Shown: positions 16,183-25,443, numbered from the stretch's first letter. The stretch: DNA of 64,000 nt from an uncultured Aquimarina sp. (GCF_947500065.1 NZ_CANMQT010000005.1:372001-436000), one strand, 5' to 3'. The notes: generated by a model from the sequence alone, not told the origin. Made by a program: numbers and translations.

Positions 16183-19035
16183 TTACTTACTCAAATACAT
16201 CTTACGTCTGGAATAAAGATCATAAAATTGATCATCCTTAAGATCATCAATGAATAAAATACTTTCTCCTGTACTCTTCATCTCTGGTCCCAGTTTTTTA
16301 TTTACATTCGGAAATTTATTAAAAGAAAATACCGGTTGTTTGATCGCATATCCATCTAAATGTGGTTTGAAATCAAAATCTGTAACCTTTTTCTCTCCTA
16401 ACATTACCTTAGTCGCATAATTCACATAAGGTTCTCCATATGCTTTAGCAATAAAAGGCACTGTTCTAGATGCACGTGGGTTCGCTTCAATAATATAAAC
16501 GATATCATCTTTTATCGCAAACTGTATATTAATTAAACCAACCGTATTAAGTGCCAAGGCTATTTTATGGGTATGATCCTTGATTTGTTGCATTACAAAT
16601 TCTCCAAGGTTAAACGGTGGTAATGTCGCATTAGAATCACCTGAGTGTATACCACAAGGTTCTATATGTTCCATAATACCAATAATGTATACATTTTCTC
16701 CATCACAGATTGCATCAGCTTCCGCTTCAATAGCACCATCGAGGTAATGATCCAATAATAATTTATTGTTCGGTATTTTGCGGAGTAAATCAACTACATG
16801 TTCTTCTAGTTCTTGCTTATTGATCACAATTTTCATTCCCTGTCCTCCTAATACGTATGATGGACGTACTAAAATTGGGAAATCTAATTTATCTGCAACC
16901 GCTAGCGCCTCATCAGCAGTTTCTGCTATATCAAACTCAGGATAAGGGATATTATTTTCTTTTAACAATGTAGAGAAACTCCCTCTATCTTCTGCTAAAT
17001 CTAGTGATTGATAGGTTGTACCAATAATTTTAATTCCGTAGCGATCTAACTTTTCTGCAAGCTTCAATGCTGTTTGCCCTCCTAGCTGAACAATAACTCC
17101 TTCTGGTTTTTCGTGTCTTATGATGTCATAAATATGTTCCCAGAAAACCGGTTCAAAATATAATTTATCAGCTGTATCAAAATCTGTAGAAACAGTTTCT
17201 GGATTACAATTAATCATAATTGTTTCATATCCGCACTCTGCAGAAGCCAAAACTCCGTGCACACAGCAGTAATCAAATTCAATTCCTTGCCCAATTCGAT
17301 TAGGACCAGAACCTAATACTACAATTTTCTTTTTATCAGTTACTACACTTTCGTTTTCTACATATACTTCTCCATCTGGAGTTTCTATTTCTGCTTCGAA
17401 AGTAGAATAGAAATAAGGAGTCTTTGCTTTAAATTCAGCAGCACAAGTGTCTACTAATTTATATACTCGATTAACTCCTAATTCATCTCTCTTGTTATAG
17501 ACTTCACTTTCATAACAACCTACCATATGAGCAATTTGTCTGTCTGCAAAACCTTTTTGTTTTGCTTCAAGAATCAAATCCTTAGTTAATGATTGAATAG
17601 TATATGTAGAGATTTCTTTTTCTAATAAATGTAATTCTTCATATTGTTTTAAGAACCACATATCTATTTTGGTGATCTCGTGGATTCTACTCAGCGGAAT
17701 TCCCATTTGGATAGCATCATAGATCACAAAAACCCTATCCCAACTTGCGTATGTTAGTTTCTCTATAATCTGATCATAATCTTTGTACCCTTTACCGTCT
17801 GCTCCAAGTCCATTTCTCTTTATCTCCAGAGATTGAGTGGCTTTATGCAAAGCTTCCTGAAATGAACGTCCAATTCCCATTACTTCTCCTACGGATTTCA
17901 TCTGAAGTCCAAGTCTACGATCCGATCCTTCGAATTTGTCAAAATTCCAACGAGGTATTTTTACTATTACATAATCCAAAGTAGGCTCAAATAAAGCCGA
18001 TGTTGACTTTGTAATTTGATTATCCAATTCATCTAGTGTATAACCTATAGCTAATTTTGCTGCAATTTTTGCAATCGGATACCCTGTTGCTTTTGAAGCT
18101 AATGCAGAAGAACGTGAAACACGTGGATTAATTTCTATTGCAATAATTTCTTCATTCTCATCCGGACTTACTGCAAACTGCACATTACATCCACCTGCAA
18201 AATCACCGATACTACGCATCATATGGATAGCCATATCTCGCATACGCTGATATGTTTTATCACTCAATGTCATTGCTGGAGCAACCGTAATAGAATCCCC
18301 AGTATGAATACCCATCGGATCCATATTTTCGATTGCACAAATAATTACTACATTATCATTAGCATCTCTCAGTAATTCTAGTTCATATTCTTTCCATCCA
18401 ATCAATGCTTTATCAATCATTACTTCGTGAATAGGAGAAACCTCTAATCCTCGAGTCAATAATTCATCGAATTCTTCTTCTTTATACACAAAAGATGCTC
18501 CAGCACCTCCTAGCGTATAGGATGCTCTAATTACTAAAGGAAAACCAAATTCCTGAGCAATCTCTTTTCCTTTTAAATAAGATCCGGCAGTAGCTTGTGG
18601 TGCCATACCAATCCCAATTTTGAGCATTAACTCTCTAAACTGTTCACGATCCTCTGTAATATTAATCGCATCAATGTCAACACCGATAATCTCTACATCA
18701 AAATCTTTCCAAATTCCTTTCTCATCAGCTTCTATACAAAGGTTCAATGCTGTTTGTCCACCCATCGTGGGTAGTACAGCATCAATCTGTGGATGTTCTT
18801 TAAGGATTTCAATAATAGACTTGGTATTCAATGGCTTTAAATATATATGATCTGCCATTGAAGGATCCGTCATAATAGTTGCCGGATTAGAATTTATTAA
18901 TATGGTTTCTATTCCATCTTCTCTTAAAGAACGTAAAGCTTGTGATCCTGAATAGTCAAACTCACATGCCTGGCCAATGATGATTGGTCCTGATCCGATG
19001 ATCAATATACTTTTGAGTTTTTCGTTTTTTGGCAT
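16183..19035 (-). CDS. carB: carbamoyl-phosphate synthase large subunit
   Basis: 950 residues. It makes carbamoyl phosphate from bicarbonate, ATP and glutamine-derived ammonia for arginine and pyrimidine synthesis, and here probably also for the carbamoyltransferase nearby. Two homologous ATP-grasp halves are visible: the first starts with SILIIGSGPIIIGQACEFDY, the second with KIVVLGSGPNRIGQGIEFDY (near residue 570). Oligomerisation sequence lies between. The protein ends after the second carbamoyl-phosphate domain at about residue 950, whereas the E. coli enzyme (1073 residues) continues into the MGS allosteric domain, so UMP/ornithine control through that domain is absent. The small subunit gene is not in the window. 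Confidence 0.97.
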   Translation of the reverse strand: MPKNEKLKSILIIGSGPIIIGQACEFDYSGSQALRSLREDGIETILINSNPATIMTDPSMADHIYLKPLNTKSIIEILKEHPQIDAVLPTMGGQTALNLCIEADEKGIWKDFDVEIIGVDIDAINITEDREQFRELMLKIGIGMAPQATAGSYLKGKEIAQEFGFPLVIRASYTLGGAGASFVYKEEEFDELLTRGLEVSPIHEVMIDKALIGWKEYELELLRDANDNVVIICAIENMDPMGIHTGDSITVAPAMTLSDKTYQRMRDMAIHMMRSIGDFAGGCNVQFAVSPDENEEIIAIEINPRVSRSSALASKATGYPIAKIAAKLAIGYTLDELDNQITKSTSALFEPTLDYVIVKIPRWNFDKFEGSDRRLGLQMKSVGEVMGIGRSFQEALHKATQSLEIKRNGLGADGKGYKDYDQIIEKLTYASWDRVFVIYDAIQMGIPLSRIHEITKIDMWFLKQYEELHLLEKEISTYTIQSLTKDLILEAKQKGFADRQIAHMVGCYESEVYNKRDELGVNRVYKLVDTCAAEFKAKTPYFYSTFEAEIETPDGEVYVENESVVTDKKKIVVLGSGPNRIGQGIEFDYCCVHGVLASAECGYETIMINCNPETVSTDFDTADKLYFEPVFWEHIYDIIRHEKPEGVIVQLGGQTALKLAEKLDRYGIKIIGTTYQSLDLAEDRGSFSTLLKENNIPYPEFDIAETADEALAVADKLDFPILVRPSYVLGGQGMKIVINKQELEEHVVDLLRKIPNNKLLLDHYLDGAIEAEADAICDGENVYIIGIMEHIEPCGIHSGDSNATLPPFNLGEFVMQQIKDHTHKIALALNTVGLINIQFAIKDDIVYIIEANPRASRTVPFIAKAYGEPYVNYATKVMLGEKKVTDFDFKPHLDGYAIKQPVFSFNKFPNVNKKLGPEMKSTGESILFIDDLKDDQFYDLYSRRKMYLSK

Positions 19036-19093
19036 TTTGGTGTTGGTATTGAAATTTTAAAAATAAATTAGGAATCGACTAGATATAAAAAAA

Positions 19094-19117
19094 GGCGTTA
19101 CTCCTAAAAGTAACACC
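19094..19117 (-). terminator. terminator/attenuator between rpmH and carB
   Basis: Stem GGCGTTACT/AGTAACACC (one G-T pair) followed on the minus strand by TTTTTTTATATC. It closes the rpmH transcript; carB begins 59 bp further on, either from its own weak promoter or by read-through. Confidence 0.75.
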
Positions 19118-19144
19118 TTAATATTTTTCACTGCACTAAAATCA

Positions 19145-19303
19145 TTAGTGCTTATGTCTTAATTCTGAAGAAACAGATAGCTTCTTTCTACCTTTAGCTC
19201 TTCTACGAGCAAGGACCTTTCTACCATTAGCAGAAGCCATACGCTCTCTAAAACCGTGTTTGTTTTTTCTCTTTCTTTTTGATGGTTGAAACGTTCTTTT
19301 CAT
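19145..19303 (-). CDS. rpmH: 50S ribosomal protein L34
   Basis: A 52-residue, very basic protein. [19 protein letters not shown] and the following [20 protein letters not shown] are the conserved core of bacterial L34; the tail [10 protein letters not shown] is the flavobacterial extension. The length is normal (44-53). It lies at the exit of the ribosomal large subunit and helps 23S rRNA assembly. It is not next to rnpA/dnaA here but upstream of carB. A perfect consensus promoter at 19379-19408 drives it with a leader of about 68 nt. Confidence 0.97.
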   Translation of the reverse strand: MKRTFQPSKRKRKNKHGFRERMASANGRKVLARRRAKGRKKLSVSSELRHKH

Positions 19304-19378
19304 TGCTATCTATCTTTATATATCTTCTTGAAATCTCTTTTTTGTAAACTAGTGGATATGTAATCCCAAAACTGCGGG

Positions 19379-19408
19379 CAAATATACAAAGAGTTTTTAC
19401 TTTCACAA
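19379..19408 (-). promoter_or_regulatory. consensus promoter of rpmH
   Basis: Minus-strand TTG (19408-19406), 19 bp, TATATTTG (19386-19379) followed by C. This is a full match to the Bacteroidota consensus and serves as an internal reference for other promoters in the window. Confidence 0.8.
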
Positions 19409-19442
19409 ACCTAATTATCAAAATCTTTTTAATTGTTTTTAT

Positions 19443-19450
19443 TACCTTTG
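19443..19450 (+). promoter_or_regulatory. -7 element upstream of the TPR-like membrane protein
   Basis: TACCTTTG followed by C, a full match to TAnnTTTG. It lies 26 bp before the start codon at 19476. The -33 region has no clear TTG at 19 bp. Confidence 0.5.
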
Positions 19451-19475
19451 CCGCGACAAAAAAATAATACATTTC

Positions 19476-19991
19476 ATGTACAACAAAAATATTAAACTAG
19501 TAATTGCAGCATTAATTGTTGGAACCGCCATTTGGCAAATGATAGAAGGATATATCGGAAACGGTATTATGTTGATTTTATTAGCTTCTATTTTTGTCTT
19601 TTTATATTTTAAAAACGAATTAATTCTTCTTTCTTTTTTAAGATTACGTAAACAAGATTTTGCGGGAGCTAAAAAATGGTTAGATAGAATTAAAAACCCT
19701 GAAAGCGCTCTTACTACCAAACAACAAGGGTATTACAACTATCTTTTAGGTATTATGTTATCTCAAACCAATATCACACAAGCAGAGAAATATCTAAAAA
19801 AAGCGGTGAAACTAGGATTATCCATGAACCAGGATCTTGCAGTGGCTAAACTTAATCTAGCCGGAATTGCAATGACCAAAAGAAGAAAAAGAGAAGCACA
19901 AAATCTCTTAACTGAAGCAAAAAAACTAGATAAACATGGGATGCTAAAAGAACAGATCACCATGATGAAACAACAAATGAAAAAGATTTAG
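19476..19991 (+). CDS. membrane protein with DUF2892-like helices and TPR-like tail
   Basis: 171 residues. Two adjacent hydrophobic helices (about residues 7-24 and 27-46) are followed by a soluble, helix-rich part with TPR-like pairs (for example GYYNYLLGIMLSQTN..QAEKYLKKAVKLG and AVAKLNLAGIAMTKRR). TPR units bind proteins, so it may be a small inner-membrane scaffold. This form is widespread in flavobacteria as an uncharacterised protein. It is transcribed divergently from rpmH and has no partner downstream in close spacing. Confidence 0.65.
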   Translation: MYNKNIKLVIAALIVGTAIWQMIEGYIGNGIMLILLASIFVFLYFKNELILLSFLRLRKQDFAGAKKWLDRIKNPESALTTKQQGYYNYLLGIMLSQTNITQAEKYLKKAVKLGLSMNQDLAVAKLNLAGIAMTKRRKREAQNLLTEAKKLDKHGMLKEQITMMKQQMKKI

Positions 19992-20138
19992 GCACACTAA
20001 TTGTACCTAAAATTACGTTATCTAGTAGTTTAAAGGAAAAATAAGCTCGGTGCTAAAGTAACAAAATATGGTTTTGATTAGCTAAAACTGTTATTTTTAA
20101 AGACTTTATAGTACTTTAGCTACCGTAATTAAGTTGTA

Positions 20139-20942
20139 ATGAAGAAAATATTAATTCTAGGAATACTCTTTTTATATTTTGGAAATACTTTTGGACAGTT
20201 AGAAAGAAAAGTTCCTTTTTCTATAGCTGTTGCGGCTCATATTAAAAAGTATAATCTTAAAAGTAATGAAGCCTACAAAGACCAAGATCTTGAGTATGCC
20301 AAATTTTTATTTGATTCACTTGTCCAAAATCATTTAGTAGGAACCTACATGGATGACTTTAAAATGAGTCCCATCAAAGGAGAGCCTATTTCTTTTAAAG
20401 AAATCGAAAAACCAATATTCCTAATCACATATGCCACTTGGTGCGTTCCTGGAATTGGTGAAATACCTGCACTAAATGATTTATCAGATAAATTCCATGA
20501 TCAAATTGATTTCATCGTTTTATTTTGGGATACAAAAGAAAGGTTAAAAGAAAAGGTTAATGAATACAGTGAGAATATTCAATTGCTCTATGTAAATGAA
20601 AAAACCAATCAAAACTCTTACATCATTAATAACTTAAAACACTCTCTTGGTTTTCCTATGATGTATTTCATGGATGACGAGAAAAAATTATTGGATATCC
20701 GAAAGATTGTAACACATCATTCTAGCGAAACACTCAGTAATTCCTACACAATCCATTATAATTCTTTATCAAAAGGAGTTTCTCTTTTGATAGCTGATCT
20801 TGATGCAAAAGGAGGATTAACACCTCCTGTAGTAGAAGAAAAAGAATCAAAAGAAAGAGATTTTCGTTCACAAGAAGAAAGAGATATCGATGAAGAATAT
20901 GAACGATATCGAAGAGAAAAAGATTCTATAGACAATAATTAG
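20139..20942 (+). CDS. secreted thioredoxin-like protein with CxxG site
   Basis: 267 residues with a signal peptide (YFGNTFGQ). A TlpA/thioredoxin-like domain begins near residue 75. FLITYATWCVPG places the active-site Trp101-Cys102, but the usual second cysteine is Gly105, so it is monothiol. The cis-Pro region may be GFPMMYFMD. A charged tail rich in Glu and Arg follows (residues 230-267). Without the resolving cysteine it cannot run a normal CxxC cycle; it may bind, isomerise or be redox-inactive. It is monocistronic; the 245 bp after it hold no recognised gene. Confidence 0.7.
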   Translation: MKKILILGILFLYFGNTFGQLERKVPFSIAVAAHIKKYNLKSNEAYKDQDLEYAKFLFDSLVQNHLVGTYMDDFKMSPIKGEPISFKEIEKPIFLITYATWCVPGIGEIPALNDLSDKFHDQIDFIVLFWDTKERLKEKVNEYSENIQLLYVNEKTNQNSYIINNLKHSLGFPMMYFMDDEKKLLDIRKIVTHHSSETLSNSYTIHYNSLSKGVSLLIADLDAKGGLTPPVVEEKESKERDFRSQEERDIDEEYERYRREKDSIDNN

Positions 20943-21187
20943 ACGACAATTAAACATACCTCCTGCACTGGTTAGTTTGAAATAGTTCATTCTCTTCTTT
21001 ACTTATGTGAGAGGAGACATTTTTAGCTCCAACTAGACCTAAAAGAATACTACTGCCATCTAAAGGATTTCTAAGAGGTAAAAATTATCGACACAAAAAA
21101 ATTCGACGATCAGTCAAAAGTAGTGCTATACTTATTTAATATGTATGAAGAATAAGAATGGATTAGTAATAAAAAAAAACAATATAA

Positions 21188-21556
21188 CTATTTCCCTAAA
21201 ATCATCTTTAGAGCAACCAGTAAAAGTACGCCTCCAAAGATTTTTTTCAGTACAGTCTGATTAACAGAAATTGCAAACTTACTTCCTAAATAACCGCCCA
21301 AAATAAAAGTCACCGCTATTATAGCTGCAAATTTCAGGTTTACGTGACCTTCTTTGTAATAATTAAAGGCTGCTAAAAGGGTTACAGGAACAGAAAGTAC
21401 TGCTAGACTAGTTCCTTGCGCTTGATGTTGTGAAAAGCCAACCCATAATATCAGTAACGGTATCATCACTACACTTCCACCAATTCCCATAGTTCCACTT
21501 AAGAAACCAGCCAATAGCCCTATTACAACTAATGAAATAATTGTCATTGTATCCAT
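21188..21556 (-). CDS. half-size TauE/SafE-family membrane permease
   Basis: 122 residues, four hydrophobic helices. The conserved GLLAGFLSGTMGIGGSVVMIP signature is that of TauE/SafE (DUF81) anion exporters, and GGYLGSKFA lies in the third helix. Full members have about 250 residues made of two such repeats; this protein has one and would have to dimerise, possibly in opposite orientation. The gene is intact with a clear stop, so I read it as a natural half-size form rather than a truncation. The substrate (sulfite, sulfoacetate or another anion) is unknown. Confidence 0.82.
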   Translation of the reverse strand: MDTMTIISLVVIGLLAGFLSGTMGIGGSVVMIPLLILWVGFSQHQAQGTSLAVLSVPVTLLAAFNYYKEGHVNLKFAAIIAVTFILGGYLGSKFAISVNQTVLKKIFGGVLLLVALKMILGK

Positions 21557-21627
21557 ACCACAATTTTACAATAATTGTAGTTATGAGACTATAAAAGATT
21601 GAAATATTTTAACCGTATGTACCGGTA

Positions 21628-22578
21628 TTACTGTCCTACTCCGGTTTTATAATATCCTTCTCTAGGGATTTTAATCAAATACTCTTTACCTGTGGTATTG
21701 TTAAGATTTGTTTCTCGTAACCAAGGATTATGAAGCTTTAAAATCTTATAATTAATATTGTATTTAGCCGCAAATTCATTGAAATCTGTAATTGGCTCAT
21801 CCACTAAAACATTAAATGTCGGGATATACTCATACAAATCATCCTTCGTAAAGTTGAATCCATATTTTTTAGGATTGCTCAATATTTCTTTCACTGCAGT
21901 AATTCTGAATACATATCTCCCAGTTTCTTGTCCTAAAAGAAGATCGTAATACGTAGTCGCATTCTGTCTCTTTAATTGTTTATTGATACCTGCAGGACCT
22001 GCATTATATGCTGCTGCTGCTAATGTCCAACTACCAAAACGTTTTTTTGCACTCTTTAAATATTTACAAGCAACTCTTGTAGATTTTTCAATATGATATC
22101 TTTCATCCACATTATTATTAACTTCTAGGCCGTATTCTTTTCCTGTATTTTTTAATATTTGCCAAAACCCAGTTGCTCTAGCAGGAGAAACTGCCTGAGT
22201 TAAACTACTTTCTATAACAGCAAGGTATTTAAAATCGTCAGGAACTCCTTCTTCTTTTAGAATCGGTTCTATAATAGGAAAATACTTGTTAGCTCGTTTA
22301 AAAAGTAATAATCCATTAGATTGCCAATAGGTATTCACCAAAAGCTCTCTATCCATTCGTTCTCGAATATCTGGATTTTCAACAGGTACCAATTCTCCGG
22401 CAAAATTTATATTGTCCGGCATAGGTACTGCGTAGACATTATAATCATTGATCAATTTTTCTTCTAAAAGCTCTTGCGCAATTGGTTTCTGAGGTTCTTG
22501 TTGAGTAGCGTTCACTAAAATACCAAAGGTAAATAACACGCCTAAAAAAACTAGCATTTTTCTTATCATCTTCATCAT
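21628..22578 (-). CDS. secreted lytic transglycosylase (MltD-like, GH23)
   Basis: 316 residues with a signal peptide (residues 1-24). The SLT domain spans about 105-230: the catalytic glutamate is Glu123 in YLAVIESSL, with RATGFWQI and AAAYNAGPAGI as the standard later motifs. It cleaves peptidoglycan between MurNAc and GlcNAc with anhydro-ring formation. After the domain, a FNVLVDEPITDFNEFA and NPWLRETNL region resembles the LysM-linker part of MltD proteins, but no clear LysM repeat is visible. It is possibly in one unit with the TauE-like gene, 71 bp apart. Confidence 0.9.
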   Translation of the reverse strand: MMKMIRKMLVFLGVLFTFGILVNATQQEPQKPIAQELLEEKLINDYNVYAVPMPDNINFAGELVPVENPDIRERMDRELLVNTYWQSNGLLLFKRANKYFPIIEPILKEEGVPDDFKYLAVIESSLTQAVSPARATGFWQILKNTGKEYGLEVNNNVDERYHIEKSTRVACKYLKSAKKRFGSWTLAAAAYNAGPAGINKQLKRQNATTYYDLLLGQETGRYVFRITAVKEILSNPKKYGFNFTKDDLYEYIPTFNVLVDEPITDFNEFAAKYNINYKILKLHNPWLRETNLNNTTGKEYLIKIPREGYYKTGVGQ

Positions 22579-22647
22579 TAAGTAGGTTTTATTGGGGAAT
22601 AATTTCTATAGTTTCCAAAATAATGTAAAATATTGGAATATTGGTAA

Positions 22648-23307
22648 TTAATTCTCGATTATTTCCGGTAAATGCTCATTAAACCATCTTGCGCGATTAA
22701 TAATCATCACATGTGTACCTTTTTCTAACCTAATACAATCCTTGATATGAGAAATAGGAAAAACGATATCTTTATCACCGTGAATATGAACAATACCCTC
22801 TATTGACTCTTCCTGATTCCAACATACAATATTCTCTATTGCCCAATCTAAATATGTCTTGTCATTTACCGAAAGATATTTCTGATACATCGCTGCTCTC
22901 TTCTTTGCAAAATCACCAAAAGCAAGTTTTTCCCAATTATCAATCTTTGAAATCAATGATGTCGGCATCAATTTATATGCTTTAGTTTTTCTTGTCAATT
23001 TTATCCTTCTCGGTAATTCATGTTTATTTTTTACGCTAGAAATTATGATCAGTTTCTTTACATTGAGGTACTTACTCATCTCCTGAACCATAATCCCTCC
23101 AAAAGAAACACCAATAAGTACACAGTCTTTATGTTCAATCTCCTCACACATACGTTTTGCATAGTTTTCTATGGATTCGCTTTTTTCAGGAATCTTCCAT
23201 GGGATTGTATGTATACTATATGTATCTTTAGGCAGCTCTATGAATTCAAAAATGGATACGTCTGCCGCCATACCTGGAACAAAATAAACATGGGTAACTT
23301 CCTTCAT
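22648..23307 (-). CDS. alpha/beta hydrolase
   Basis: About 219 residues from ATG 23307 (MKEVTHVYFVPGMA). The nucleophile elbow is GVSFGG, the acid is in HGDKDIVFP and the histidine in GTHVMI, giving a complete triad. HVYFVPGM carries the oxyanion-hole region. It is shorter than most members and has a reduced cap (ARKIKLTRKTKAYK-like basic segment). The substrate is unknown. An upstream TTG at 23370 is in frame but sits in the promoter-like TATAATTTTG, so I prefer 23307. It is 70 bp upstream of the lytic transglycosylase on the same strand. Confidence 0.75.
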   Translation of the reverse strand: MKEVTHVYFVPGMAADVSIFEFIELPKDTYSIHTIPWKIPEKSESIENYAKRMCEEIEHKDCVLIGVSFGGIMVQEMSKYLNVKKLIIISSVKNKHELPRRIKLTRKTKAYKLMPTSLISKIDNWEKLAFGDFAKKRAAMYQKYLSVNDKTYLDWAIENIVCWNQEESIEGIVHIHGDKDIVFPISHIKDCIRLEKGTHVMIINRARWFNEHLPEIIEN

Positions 23308-23353
23308 ACTAGGTATTTTAACAATGGTTTGTGCGTTTAAAGCACTAATTTTC

Positions 23354-23361
23354 TTATCTTT
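23354..23361 (+). promoter_or_regulatory. plus-strand -7 element (possible promoter of the GNAT-like gene)
   Basis: TATCTTTG followed by C matches the consensus exactly. The nearest TTG lies 23 bp upstream, a little far. If used, it would give a leader of more than 220 nt for the gene at 23594. Confidence 0.35.
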
Positions 23362-23593
23362 GCAGCTCAAAATTATAGTAATACTTTATTAGAAAAAAGT
23401 AAACAGTGTATTAAATTATTGTAAAAGGGAAAAAATTAACTAACAAATCTTAGTTAGGTTTAAAAAACAATAACAAAATTCAATGCAAATTATGAACCAA
23501 TTTTCAGGGTAATTATAAAATTTCTGAAAACTAAAAACTATACATTTTAAAACACCCCTTTTAATTTTTATTAAATAGTAAATTAAAAAAAAT

Positions 23594-23905
23594 ATGGAGA
23601 ACATGAGCGATGTAGAATTAGAAATAGTAGATAATGAATTTTTAAGACAATTCGAAACTACTATTGAAGGTCAAAAAGCTAAGATCGAGTATGCTCAACA
23701 AGAGAGAAAAATATTCTTAACGAAACTTATCATGACTGATGAGTTGATAGAAAAAGGATATTCTGAAGATTTTATAGTAGCTGTTTTTAATATTATTGAA
23801 GAACGTAATATTAGACTAGTCCCTACTAGCCCTATTATCGCTAAGTTTATGCGAAAAAACAGAAGAAAATACAAAGATTTACTTCCTGTGGGAATTAACA
23901 TATAG
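23594..23905 (+). CDS. small GNAT-type N-acetyltransferase-like protein (YjdJ type)
   Basis: 103 residues. The segments NEFLRQFET, AKIEYAQQERKIFLTKLIM and the end LVPTSPIIAKFMRKNRRKYKDLLPVGI follow the small Acetyltransf_4 (YjdJ-like) family, in which a short GNAT fold binds acetyl-CoA. Its targets are unknown. The length is typical. ATG 23603 (MSDVE) is an alternative start. The gene is convergent with mtaB, and a shared bidirectional terminator lies between them. Confidence 0.7.
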   Translation: MENMSDVELEIVDNEFLRQFETTIEGQKAKIEYAQQERKIFLTKLIMTDELIEKGYSEDFIVAVFNIIEERNIRLVPTSPIIAKFMRKNRRKYKDLLPVGINI

Positions 23906-23930
23906 AAGTATATCTCTTTTAAAAATAAAA

Positions 23931-23953
23931 AAACCTGCTTATTAAGCAGGTTT
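23931..23953. terminator. bidirectional terminator between GNAT-like gene and mtaB
   Basis: Perfect stem AAACCTGCTT/AAGCAGGTTT with ATT loop. T-runs occur on both strands, so it serves both convergent genes. Confidence 0.9.
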
Positions 23954-23973
23954 TTTTATTTTTTCAGTTCCGT

Positions 23974-25293
23974 TTATGTATCTAAGAATTTGAACCTCAC
24001 CATTCCATCATCATCAATATCAGTTAGTTTTACTTTATATAATGTATTCACAAATGAAGGATTCCAAGGCATTTTCACTTTTACATAATTCTCGGTAAAC
24101 CCATGGATATAACCTTCCTTATTTTCAGATTCAAACAACACCGTTCTTTCTGTTCCTAGCTGACTTTCATAAAAAGCTCTACGTTTTTTTACAGACAGTC
24201 CACGTAACATTTTACTTCTCTTCTTTCTTACATCTTGTGGAATCACATCCTCCAATGAAGCTGCTACTGTATTTTCTCTTTCAGAATATGTAAATACATG
24301 TAAATAGGAGATATCTAATTGTGATAAGAAATTATAAGTATCTAAAAAATGATCATCTGTCTCGCCAGGAAAACCAACAATAACATCCACTCCTATACAA
24401 GCGTGTGGCATCACTTCTTTAATCTTTTTAACACGATCCACATATAAATCACTAAGATATCTGCGTCGCATTAACTTTAGTATCTCATCATTTCCTGATT
24501 GTAATGGAATATGAAAATGAGGTACAAACGTCCTTGATTTTGAAACAAAATCAATAGTTTCGTTCTTTAGCAAGTTAGGCTCAATCGATGAAATACGTAA
24601 TCGCTCAATACCTTCTACTTCATCCAACGCTTTTACTAACTCATAAAAAGTATGTTCATGTTTCTTATTACCAAACTCTCCTTTTCCATAATCTCCTATA
24701 TTAACTCCCGTTAACACAATCTCTTTAATATCTTGTTCTGAGATTTCTTTCGCATTTTGCAATACATTTTCTAAGGTATCACTTCTAGAAATCCCTCTCG
24801 CCAATGGAATTGTACAATAGGTGCATTTATAATCACAACCATCCTGAACCTTTAAAAATGCTCTAGTACGATCGCCTATAGAATAACTACCAACATAAAA
24901 ATCAGCTTCTTCAATTTCGCAAGAATGTATTTCTCCAAATTCATTTTTAGACAAATCATTAATATAATCCGTGATTTTAAACTTCTCTGTTGCACCCAGT
25001 ACTAGATCTACACCATCTACCGCAATCAATTCTTCTGGTTTTAATTGCGCATAACAGCCTACTGCCGCAACAAACGCATCCGGATTTCCTTTTTGAGCTT
25101 GTTTTACAATGGTTTTAAATCTTTTATCTGCATTCTCTGTTACAGAACAGGTATTGATCACATAGATATCCGCGTTCTCAGAAAAATCCACTCGATCAAA
25201 ACCTTCATTCGTGAAGTCTCTGGCAATTGTAGAAGTTTCTGAAAAATTCAGTTTACAACCTAAGGTATAAAAAGCGACTTTTTTTCTATTCAT
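23974..25293 (-). CDS. mtaB: tRNA (N6-threonylcarbamoyladenosine-37 C2)-methylthiotransferase
   Basis: 439 residues; it adds a methylthio group to t6A37 of tRNAs that read ANN codons. The N-terminal UPF0004 domain has three cluster cysteines (TLGCKLN, NTCSVTE, VGCYAQ), the radical-SAM site is CDYKCTYC with the CxxxCxxC pattern (near residue 155), and the last 60 residues form a TRAM-like RNA-binding domain. It is full length. Its leader carries a consensus -7 element (25436-25443) and a fold-back repeat. It stands alone and is convergent with the small GNAT-like gene. Confidence 0.95.
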   Translation of the reverse strand: MNRKKVAFYTLGCKLNFSETSTIARDFTNEGFDRVDFSENADIYVINTCSVTENADKRFKTIVKQAQKGNPDAFVAAVGCYAQLKPEELIAVDGVDLVLGATEKFKITDYINDLSKNEFGEIHSCEIEEADFYVGSYSIGDRTRAFLKVQDGCDYKCTYCTIPLARGISRSDTLENVLQNAKEISEQDIKEIVLTGVNIGDYGKGEFGNKKHEHTFYELVKALDEVEGIERLRISSIEPNLLKNETIDFVSKSRTFVPHFHIPLQSGNDEILKLMRRRYLSDLYVDRVKKIKEVMPHACIGVDVIVGFPGETDDHFLDTYNFLSQLDISYLHVFTYSERENTVAASLEDVIPQDVRKKRSKMLRGLSVKKRRAFYESQLGTERTVLFESENKEGYIHGFTENYVKVKMPWNPSFVNTLYKVKLTDIDDDGMVRFKFLDT

Positions 25294-25415
25294 GCTGAAC
25301 TTGTTTCAGTATCTTCTTAACTTTACACACTTATAGTACAAAAACAGGAATAATATGCTCCTGATTTTGGATTATATACTATTAATAATTAGTTCCTGAA
25401 ACGAGTTCAGAACGC
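25292..25415. repeat. fold-back repeat, GCTGAACTTGTTTCAG type
   Basis: GCTGAACTTGTTTCAGTATC at 25294-25313 is matched in inverted form by CTGAAACGAGTTCAGAAC at 25397-25414, with about 80 bp between. The type looks like the dispersed palindromic repeats common in flavobacteria. It spans the mtaB leader, so the mtaB mRNA could form this long hairpin. Confidence 0.55.
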
Positions 25416-25435
25416 CCTCATTAAATTAAAGGGTG

Positions 25436-25443
25436 CAAAGATA
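25436..25443 (-). promoter_or_regulatory. -7 element of mtaB
   Basis: TATCTTTG followed by C on the minus strand, an exact match. The -33 position has TTA rather than TTG. Transcription would start near 25429, giving a leader of about 135 nt that contains the fold-back repeat. Confidence 0.5.

Noticed and set aside
20960..21090. Short minus-strand frame ending in FQTNQCRRYV
   Set aside because: It has about 41 codons with no start codon; protein-like, but no family could be named. Possibly a gene remnant.
23020..23340. 106-codon frame antisense to the hydrolase
   Set aside because: It is a shadow of the hydrolase gene, which has a complete catalytic triad.
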